From CALMBW01 sp963779645 (GTDB lineage Bacteria > Actinomycetota > CADDZG01 > WHSQ01), in assembly GCA_963779645.1 (NCBI GenBank), contig CAVZYX010000005.1, positions 248,001 through 312,000 of the forward strand: DNA of 64,000 nt. The letters run 5' to 3'. The position numbers and the translations under genes were made by a program. A model generated the notes under the pieces. It did no database searches. It was not told the DNA's origin and saw only the letters and a program-made list of their open reading frames with translations. This document shows positions 58,405 through 64,000 of this stretch, in pieces (position 1 is the stretch's first letter; each line of letters opens with the position of its first letter).

Positions 58405-59685
58405 CTACTTGAGGAAGCCCTCGTAGTGACGCATCATCAGCTGCGATTCGATCTGTTTCATCGTCTCAAGCGTCACACCGACCGTGATCAAGATCGACGT
58501 ACCTCCGAACGGCAGCTGCTGGATGTTTTGCCACGCAAGGAAGATAGAAGGCATCAACGCGATGGCGGCGATGAACAAGGCACCCGGCAAAGTGATGCGA
58601 GTCAGGATCCTGTCCAGGTATTCCGCCGTCTGGCGACCGGGTCTGATGCCCGGGATGAAACCTCCGTACTTCTTGATGTTGTCTGCAACGTCGACGGGGT
58701 TGAAGGTGATCGCAGTGTAGAAGTAGGCGAAGAACACCACCATGAGGCCGTAGAGAAGCATGTAGACAGCACTCGCCGAGTTCACGAGGTTGTCGTTGAT
58801 GAAGTTCTGGATAGTTCGGTTCTGCACGACGTTCTGTAACAACGTCGGTATGTAGAGAACGCTTGAAGCGAAGATGATTGGGATAACACCCGCCTGGTTG
58901 ACCTTGAGCGGGATATACGTCGAACTACCCCCGTACATCCTTCGACCAACGACCCGTTTTGCGTACTGGACCGGGATCCGCCGTTGGCCCTGTTCCATGA
59001 TCACGATCAGGACGATGACCGCCAAGGCGATACCGCAGATCGCAAGGAACGTCCCCATGCCCTTCTGATCGAGGATCGCCTTGCCTTCGCTGGGCAACGT
59101 GGAAACGATCGAGGCGAAGATCAGGATCGACATCCCGTTCCCGACCCCTCGGGCGGTGATGAGCTCACCGAGCCACATGATCAACGCGGTTCCAGCCGTC
59201 AGAGACAGCACGATCAAACCAACGCGCGGCCCACTGAACTCGGGGATGAGGTCGGCATCGACGACCTGCCTGTTGTGGAAGAGGAAAGCGAGACCGGTGG
59301 ACTGAAGCAGTGCCAGCATGACGGTGAGGTAACGGGTCCACTGGGTGATCTTCTTCGTGCCGGACTCGCCCTCTTTCGACCACGCCTCAAGCCTCGGGAT
59401 CACTACGGTAAGGAGCTGCATGATGATCGAGGACGTGATGTACGGCATGATCCCCAACGCGAAGATCGAGAGCCTGGTCAGCGCACCGCCGGAGAAGAGG
59501 TTGATGAAAGAGAAAACCCCTCCTGCATTCCCACCCGTCAAAGACAGAGCGGTATCGACGTCGATACCCGGGCTCGGCACGTGAGCACCGAACCTGTACA
59601 CGGCGATGATCAGCAGCGTGAACAGGATCTTCTTTCGAAGATCAGGGATCTTGAATGCGTTGATGAAGGCTCCGAGAAGATTCAT
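58405..59685 (-). CDS. secY: Preprotein translocase subunit SecY
   Basis: 426 residues with ten predicted membrane segments. Signatures: LFSGGALTRLSIFALGIMPY, VAGAALI-like region with MWLGELITARGVGNGMSILI and GFIPGIRPGRQTAEYLDRIL; TLETMKQIESQLMMRHYEGF at the end. It forms the SecYEG channel. It overlaps rplO by one base. Confidence 0.98.
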   Translation of the reverse strand: MNLLGAFINAFKIPDLRKKILFTLLIIAVYRFGAHVPSPGIDVDTALSLTGGNAGGVFSFINLFSGGALTRLSIFALGIMPYITSSIIMQLLTVVIPRLEAWSKEGESGTKKITQWTRYLTVMLALLQSTGLAFLFHNRQVVDADLIPEFSGPRVGLIVLSLTAGTALIMWLGELITARGVGNGMSILIFASIVSTLPSEGKAILDQKGMGTFLAICGIALAVIVLIVIMEQGQRRIPVQYAKRVVGRRMYGGSSTYIPLKVNQAGVIPIIFASSVLYIPTLLQNVVQNRTIQNFINDNLVNSASAVYMLLYGLMVVFFAYFYTAITFNPVDVADNIKKYGGFIPGIRPGRQTAEYLDRILTRITLPGALFIAAIALMPSIFLAWQNIQQLPFGGTSILITVGVTLETMKQIESQLMMRHYEGFLK

Positions 59686-60158
59686 TACTCGTGCTTCCCC
59701 CTGTGGGTGTCGGAGTAGTGGATCTCTAGAACTTCGACGGAGCCTCCGGCCGCTTCGATCTTCTCCTTAGCGGTTCCGCTGAAAGCATGCGCCTTCACGG
59801 TGAGAGCCTTGTCGATATCTCCCGAGCCAAGGACCTTGATCAGCTTGTCGCGCTTGTGCACGATGCCGGCCGCCCTGAGCTGATCGGGACCGATCTCGGT
59901 CGCACCAAGATCCGCAAGTTGCGAAAGGTTGACGGCGCCATAGTGCTTGCGGCGCGGCGGCGTGAAGCCCTTGAGCTTGGGCACACGACGCACGAGCGGC
60001 ATCTGGCCACCTTCGAAGAAGTGAGGCACGGTGTTACGTGCCTTCGTCCCCTTGGTGCCTCGGCCGGCCGTCTTTCCCTTGCCTGACCCTTCACCACGGC
60101 CGACACGCTTGCGCGCTTTCGTCGAGCCTTTCGCTGGTTTCAGTTCATGCGGCTTCAT
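59685..60158 (-). CDS. rplO: Ribosomal protein L15
   Basis: 157 residues. MKPHELKPAKGSTKARKRVG and RGEGSGKGKTAGRGTKG at the N-terminus, then FEGGQMPLVRRVPKLKGFTP. The last part includes the YxV-like terminal strand. Overlaps rpmD and secY by a base each, in the spc operon order. Confidence 0.98.
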   Translation of the reverse strand: MKPHELKPAKGSTKARKRVGRGEGSGKGKTAGRGTKGTKARNTVPHFFEGGQMPLVRRVPKLKGFTPPRRKHYGAVNLSQLADLGATEIGPDQLRAAGIVHKRDKLIKVLGSGDIDKALTVKAHAFSGTAKEKIEAAGGSVEVLEIHYSDTHRGKHE

Positions 60159-60343
60159 CAGTTGATCTCCTCGACCTTCACAAGATGCTCGACGGCGCGG
60201 ATCATCCCTCTGATCTCGGGTTTGTCATCCTGTGTAACCGTATGTCCCAGACGTTTCAACCCAAGGGCTCGTATCGTCCCGACTTGCTTCCTGCCCTTAT
60301 CCGTGGACGATCTCACCTGCGTGATCTTCAGCTGCTTTGCCAT
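60158..60343 (-). CDS. rpmD: Ribosomal protein L30
   Basis: 61 residues: AKQLKITQVRSSTDKGRKQV, GTIRALGLKRLGHTVTQDD and KPEIRGMIRAVEHLVKVEEI. Lies between rpsE and rplO. Confidence 0.98.
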   Translation of the reverse strand: MAKQLKITQVRSSTDKGRKQVGTIRALGLKRLGHTVTQDDKPEIRGMIRAVEHLVKVEEIN

Positions 60344-60361
60344 CCTTACCGATACCCCGTT

Positions 60362-60937
60362 CTACTTAGAGCCCGCTGCCACTGGAGTGGCCGGCCCTTG
60401 CAATAGATACGCAGGAGCGACCTCTTCGGGGGTCTTACCCCTCTTGTCCGCGATGTCGGCGGGAGTCTTAAGGCTCTTCAATGCCAGCACCGTCGCGTGG
60501 ATGATGTTGATCGCATTGCTCGAGCCCAGCGACTTGCTGAGGATGTCTCTGATCCCAGCGCACTCCACGACCGCACGCACGGGGCCCCCGGCGATAACAC
60601 CGGTACCCGGAGAAGCGGGCTTGAGGAGTACAACCGCGGCCGAATCCTCGCTGATGATCTCGTGCGGGATCGTGTGGCCGACCATCGGCACCCGGAAGAA
60701 GTTGCGCTTCGCTTCTTCGATGCCTTTCTGGATCGCAGCCGGAACCTCACGAGCTTTGCCGTAACCGACGCCAACCTGACCTGCTCCGTCTCCTACAACG
60801 ACGAGCGCGGTGAAGGAGAACCGGCGGCCACCCTTAACCACTTTGGCTACGCGGTTGATAGACACGACCCTCTCTTCGTACTGATTCCGGTCGTCGTCTC
60901 GGCGTCCCTGCCTACCGCCTTGTCTTCCTCTTCCCAT
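60362..60937 (-). CDS. rpsE: Ribosomal protein S5
   Basis: 191 residues. An Arg/Gly-rich start (GRGRQGGRQGRRDDDRNQYE) precedes the double-stranded RNA-binding part ERVVSINRVAKVVKGGRRFS. Then GVGYGKAREVPAAIQKGIEE and the C-terminal GGPVRAVVECAGIRDILSKS. It secures translational accuracy. The 18-base gap to rpmD is typical. Confidence 0.98.
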   Translation of the reverse strand: MGRGRQGGRQGRRDDDRNQYEERVVSINRVAKVVKGGRRFSFTALVVVGDGAGQVGVGYGKAREVPAAIQKGIEEAKRNFFRVPMVGHTIPHEIISEDSAAVVLLKPASPGTGVIAGGPVRAVVECAGIRDILSKSLGSSNAINIIHATVLALKSLKTPADIADKRGKTPEEVAPAYLLQGPATPVAAGSK

Positions 60938-60955
60938 CGCTCTACAAGCCTCCTG

Positions 60956-61312
60956 TCAGAACTCCAGGCCGCCCTCGCGGGCGCCGTCGGCCAGAGATGC
61001 GATCCGGCCCTGATACATGAATCCACCGCGGTCGAACGTGACCTTGGAGACACCGGCTTTCTTCGCCTTGTCTGCAACGGCCTGACCAACGGCTTTCGCC
61101 TTCGTCTTCGGATCCTTACCCGCCACGCCTTCCTCCAACGTGGAGGCAGCAGCCAGCGTTCGACCGGTCGAATCGTCGATCACTTGCACGTAGATATGAC
61201 GGTTCGAACGGAACACGGCCAAACGCGGCCGTTCCGCGGTCCCGATCACTTTCTTGCGCACCCGCCTGTGACGTCGGATGCGACCCTGCACTCTGTCTGC
61301 TGTCGCTGGCAT
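60956..61312 (-). CDS. rplR: Ribosomal protein L18
   Basis: 118 residues. RHRRVRKKVIGTAERPRLAV, FRSNRHIYVQVIDDSTGRTL and the closing FDRGGFMYQGRIASLADGAR identify it. Contacts 5S rRNA. Lies between rplF and rpsE. Confidence 0.98.
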   Translation of the reverse strand: MPATADRVQGRIRRHRRVRKKVIGTAERPRLAVFRSNRHIYVQVIDDSTGRTLAAASTLEEGVAGKDPKTKAKAVGQAVADKAKKAGVSKVTFDRGGFMYQGRIASLADGAREGGLEF

Positions 61313-61323
61313 CTCATCTACTC

Positions 61324-61869
61324 CTAAGCGCCGGCTTTGGCGGCCTTACCGCCCTTGCGCCTGATGTATTCACCTTCGTACCGGATCCCCTTGGCCTTGT
61401 AGGGCTCCGGCTTCTTGATAGCTCTGATCTCTGCCGCAACCTGGCCGACGAGCTCCTTGTCGATCCCACGCACCGTGATCCTGGTGGGCTGCGGAACCTC
61501 GAACTCGATCCCTGAGGGAGCGATCTTCTTCACGGTATGCGAGAAGCCGACCGACAGCTCCAGGTCGTTGCCCTGCTTCTGGGCCCGGTACCCGACGCCA
61601 TGGATCTCGAGGCGTTTCTCGTAGCCGTTCGTTACACCTTCGACCATGTTGGCGAAGAGACTCCGGAACAAACCGTGCAGAGCCCTGGCCTCGCGCGTTT
61701 CTCGCGTGCGCGACACACGAAGCTCGCCATCCGCTTGCTCGATGACTATCTCGGGTGGAAACGCGCGATCAAGCTGACCCTTCGGGCCCTTGACGTTGAC
61801 GCTCCCGTCAGAGATCTTCACTTCGACCCCTGAAGGGACCGTTATAGGTGCAAGACCAACCCTTGACAT
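61324..61869 (-). CDS. rplF: Ribosomal protein L6
   Basis: 181 residues. MSRVGLAPITVPSGVEVKIS, LHGLFRSLFANMVEGVTNGY and the PEPYKAKGIRYEGEYIRRKG motif near the C-terminus are diagnostic. Lies between rpsH and rplR. Confidence 0.98.
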   Translation of the reverse strand: MSRVGLAPITVPSGVEVKISDGSVNVKGPKGQLDRAFPPEIVIEQADGELRVSRTRETREARALHGLFRSLFANMVEGVTNGYEKRLEIHGVGYRAQKQGNDLELSVGFSHTVKKIAPSGIEFEVPQPTRITVRGIDKELVGQVAAEIRAIKKPEPYKAKGIRYEGEYIRRKGGKAAKAGA

Positions 61870-61883
61870 CCTCTATCCCTCCA

Positions 61884-62282
61884 TCACCAAACGTAGGCGA
61901 GCACTTCGCCGCCAACTTTGGCTCGACGCGCATCCTTGTCCGTCATCACGCCTTTGGATGTCGAGATGATCGCGACACCCATGCCCCCAAGCACACGAGG
62001 TAACTCCGTCGCGCCCCTGTAGACCCGGCGACCCGGCTTGCTTATGCGCCTGATCCCGGCTATCGCCCGCTCTCGCTCCTGCGTGTAACGAAGAGCGATC
62101 TTGATGTAGGCGTGGCCTTCTTCCTCGATCTCTTCGAACCCGTCCACGTAACCCTCTGAAGTGAGGATCCGAGCGATGTTCTCTTTGATCTTGGACTTCG
62201 GGATCAACACATCGTCGTGCATCGCCTGCGATGCGTTCCGCACACGAGCAAGCATGTCCGCGATCGGATCAGTCATCGTCAT
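61884..62282 (-). CDS. rpsH: Ribosomal protein S8
   Basis: 132 residues from the ATG at 62282 (MTMTDPIADMLARVRNASQA). The longer upstream frame overlaps rpsN and is rejected. SKPGRRVYRGATELPRVLGG and GVAIISTSKGVMTDKDARRA are the S8 signatures. Three bases follow the rpsN stop. Confidence 0.97.
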   Translation of the reverse strand: MTMTDPIADMLARVRNASQAMHDDVLIPKSKIKENIARILTSEGYVDGFEEIEEEGHAYIKIALRYTQERERAIAGIRRISKPGRRVYRGATELPRVLGGMGVAIISTSKGVMTDKDARRAKVGGEVLAYVW

Positions 62283-62284
62283 AG

Positions 62285-62470
62285 CTACCAGCTCGCCTTC
62301 GTGACACCGGGGATCTCGCCCTGGTGTGCCATCTCGCGGAAGCAGAGCCGGCAAAGACCGAAGCGCCGGTACACAGCTCGTGGCCGGCCGCATCGCTTGC
62401 ATCTTGTGTACTCGCGCACCTTGTACTTCGGCTTGCGCTCAGCCTTGTTAACCAAAGCTTTCTTAGCCAT
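62285..62470 (-). CDS. rpsN: Ribosomal protein S14, zinc type
   Basis: 61 residues, the short zinc-binding form. CKRCGRPRAVYRRFGLCRLC carries the four Cys. AKKALVNKAERKPKYKVREY is the N-terminus. Ends 2 bases before rpsH and begins directly after rplE. Confidence 0.98.
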   Translation of the reverse strand: MAKKALVNKAERKPKYKVREYTRCKRCGRPRAVYRRFGLCRLCFREMAHQGEIPGVTKASW

Positions 62471-63049
62471 CTATGCCTCCTGCCTTGCCCGGTCCCTCAG
62501 TGGGAAGCCGAGGGCCTTGAGCAAAGCCCGTCCTTGATCGTCATCTTTTGCCGTTGTCACGATGGTTACGTCCATGCCGCGTGTTGTATCAATGTCGTCG
62601 TAATCGATCTGGGGGAACACGAGCTGCTCGGTCAGACCGAAGCTGTAGTTCCCCGCACCGTCGAACGAACTCGGATTGAGTCCACGGAAGTCACGGATAC
62701 GAGGCAGCACGATCGAGTTGAGCTGATCGAGAAAGTCCCACATCCGATCGCCACGCAATGTCACAGCGGCACCGATCGGCATCCCGGCCCGGATCTTGAA
62801 GGTCGCGAGGGACTTACGAGCTCGGCGGATCGACGGCTTCTGTCCCGTGATGCGTTCGAGATCCGCAAGGGCCCCGTCCAACAACTTGGCGTCCTTGGGG
62901 GCCTCGCCAACACCGATGTTCACCACGATCTTGTCTGGCTTGGGCACCTGCATGACGTTGCCCAGACCCAGGTCATCCTTGAGCTTGGGAACGATCTCGT
63001 CCCGGTACCTCGTCTTGAGCCGCGGCGTGTAGCCGTTGTCTTTAGCCAT
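62471..63049 (-). CDS. rplE: Ribosomal protein L5
   Basis: 192 residues from the ATG at 63049 (MAKDNGYTPRLKTRYRDEIV), with GGAG nine bases upstream; a GTG at 63064 lies too close to its ribosome-binding site. KIVVNIGVGEAPKDAKLLDG, GQKPSIRRARKSLATFKIRA and MDVTIVTTAKDDDQGRALLK are the L5 features. Contacts 5S rRNA. Overlaps rplX by 8 bases. Confidence 0.97.
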   Translation of the reverse strand: MAKDNGYTPRLKTRYRDEIVPKLKDDLGLGNVMQVPKPDKIVVNIGVGEAPKDAKLLDGALADLERITGQKPSIRRARKSLATFKIRAGMPIGAAVTLRGDRMWDFLDQLNSIVLPRIRDFRGLNPSSFDGAGNYSFGLTEQLVFPQIDYDDIDTTRGMDVTIVTTAKDDDQGRALLKALGFPLRDRARQEA

Positions 63050-63380
63050 CAAGCTCAGCTCCACTCCTCTTACTCACGCGAACCTTCGCGCTCGTGCCCT
63101 GCTCGAATCGATAGCCGATGCGAGTGCCCTTACCCTCGGTGGGGTCGAGCACCGCAACATTGCTGATGTGGATCGCAGCCTCTTTGTGGGTGATACCGCC
63201 TTCTTGAGCACCACGACGGCTCATCCGGATCTTCTCGTGCCGGGTGATCTGGTTGATTCCCTCGACGATGACCTTGTTCTTCTTGGGTAGAACCTCGAGC
63301 ACTCGACCCTCGGCTCCAACGTCTTTTCCGGAAAGGATGACCACTCGGTCGCCCTTGCGGATACGAGGCTTGTGCGGCAT
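63042..63380 (-). CDS. rplX: Ribosomal protein L24
   Basis: 112 residues. KPRIRKGDRVVILSGKDVGA is the KOW motif, then EGRVLEVLPKKNKVIVEGIN and HISNVAVLDPTEGKGTRIGY. Starts overlapping the rplN stop by one base. Confidence 0.98.
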   Translation of the reverse strand: MPHKPRIRKGDRVVILSGKDVGAEGRVLEVLPKKNKVIVEGINQITRHEKIRMSRRGAQEGGITHKEAAIHISNVAVLDPTEGKGTRIGYRFEQGTSAKVRVSKRSGAELDG

Positions 63381-63748
63381 TACAACACCTCCGGAGCTAG
63401 CGAGATGATCTTCATGAACCGACGATCGCGCAGTTCTCTCGCGACGGGTCCGAAGATGCGCGTTCCACGCGGCTGCATGTTGTTGTCCACGATCACAACC
63501 GCGTTGTCGTCGAATTTGATGTAGCTCCCATCGCCGCGGCGGCGTTCCTTCGCCGTGCGAACAACGACCGCTTTGACGACCTCGGACTTCTTGACGGCGC
63601 CGCCTGGGATCGCGTCCTTGACAGTGCAGACGACGATGTCTCCGATGCCGGCGTAACGGCGGCGCGAGCCACCGAGGACCTTGATCACGAGCACCTCACG
63701 AGCGCCCGTATTGTCCGCAACTCGGCATCTTGATTCCTGCTGGATCAT
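63380..63748 (-). CDS. rplN: Ribosomal protein L14
   Basis: 122 residues from the ATG at 63748 (MIQQESRCRVADNTGAREVL), overlapping the rpsQ stop (ATGA). VVRTAKERRRGDGSYIKFDD and NAVVIVDNNMQPRGTRIFGP are typical. The upstream ATG at 63781 would overlap rpsQ and is rejected. Confidence 0.98.
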   Translation of the reverse strand: MIQQESRCRVADNTGAREVLVIKVLGGSRRRYAGIGDIVVCTVKDAIPGGAVKKSEVVKAVVVRTAKERRRGDGSYIKFDDNAVVIVDNNMQPRGTRIFGPVARELRDRRFMKIISLAPEVL

Positions 63749-64000
63749 TTCGCTCTCTCTAAGATCTCTACAACGCGCCACCGCTTCGTCTTTGAAAGCG
63801 GCCTTGTTTCCATCAACTTCACCGTGTCACCTACGTGACACTCGTTAGCCTCGTCATGCGCCTTCAGATGCTTGTCACGGCGAACGATCTTCTTGTACGT
63901 CGAGTGAGAGGCGGCATCGCGAACGCGAACGACGATCGTCTTCTCCATAGCGTCGGAGATGACAACGCCGGTGCGTGTCTTCCGCTTGCCGCGTTCTTGC
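63745..64000 (-). CDS. rpsQ: Ribosomal protein S17, 5' end outside window
   Basis: About 84 visible residues. The frame is open to the right edge: QERGKRKTRTGVVISDA precedes the internal Met in MEKTIVVRVRDAASHSTYKK. DTVKLMETRPLSKTKRWRVV ends the protein. The true start is beyond 64000. It contacts 16S rRNA. Confidence 0.96.
   Translation of the reverse strand, partial: QERGKRKTRTGVVISDAMEKTIVVRVRDAASHSTYKKIVRRDKHLKAHDEANECHVGDTVKLMETRPLSKTKRWRVVEILERAK

Noticed and set aside
62282..62402. N-terminal extension of rpsH
   Set aside because: It would overlap rpsN out of frame; S8 homology starts at MTMTDPIADML.

Overview
The window is a 64 kb piece of a GC-rich bacterial chromosome, most likely from a deep-branching or uncultured actinomycete (Actinomycetota). 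The pointers are a mycothiol-type maleylpyruvate isomerase-fold protein, GuaB3, HemQ, an Rpf-like muralytic protein under a CRP-type operator, zinc-type S14, L17 with a long acidic tail, frequent GTG/TTG starts and the classical rplN..rplQ-truA-rplM-rpsI order. The class cannot be fixed from sequence reading alone.

Layout. 0-9.2 kb: a minus-strand run with a partial secreted protein, pcrA (frameshifted), a flippase, guaA, a HemK-like methyltransferase, an Lrp/AsnC regulator with a tiny membrane protein, and guaB3. 9.3-12.1 kb: gmd, an Rpf-like gene with CRP site and structured leader, and a MarR regulator divergent from a 65-aa gene. 12.1-16.7 kb: a sulfate-activation operon (sat, phosphodiesterase-family gene, cysC, PHP phosphoesterase, GNAT). 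17-23 kb: M23 and M15 cell-wall peptidases, a thioesterase and an ABC-2 exporter. 23-32 kb: groESL under a sigma70 promoter plus CIRCE, the t6A genes tsaD-rimI-tsaB-tsaE, a type-4 uracil-DNA glycosylase, an M29 aminopeptidase (frameshifted), a hydrolase and alr. 32-39 kb: two secreted proteins, nnrD/E, glmS (frameshifted) behind a glmS ribozyme, and glmM. 39-48 kb: a TreT-like trehalose synthase, hemE-hemY-hemQ (hemY frameshifted), a lipoprotein and acnA (frameshifted). 47.8-51.4 kb: an accessory patch of secreted or unknown proteins with a 24-bp tandem repeat. 51.4-64 kb: the ribosomal protein/RNA polymerase superoperon read right to left, with truA frameshifted.

The genes fit together as cell-envelope supply (GlmS, GlmM, Alr, muralytic enzymes, flippase), heme synthesis by the coproporphyrin route, protein quality control and translation. 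The most notable regulatory elements are the glmS ribozyme, CIRCE, the CRP-like palindrome, a MarR-type palindrome and a 51-nt terminator-like element found twice. Six conserved genes carry single frameshifts. This looks more like a sequencing or assembly error profile than six independent gene losses, but it should be tested.
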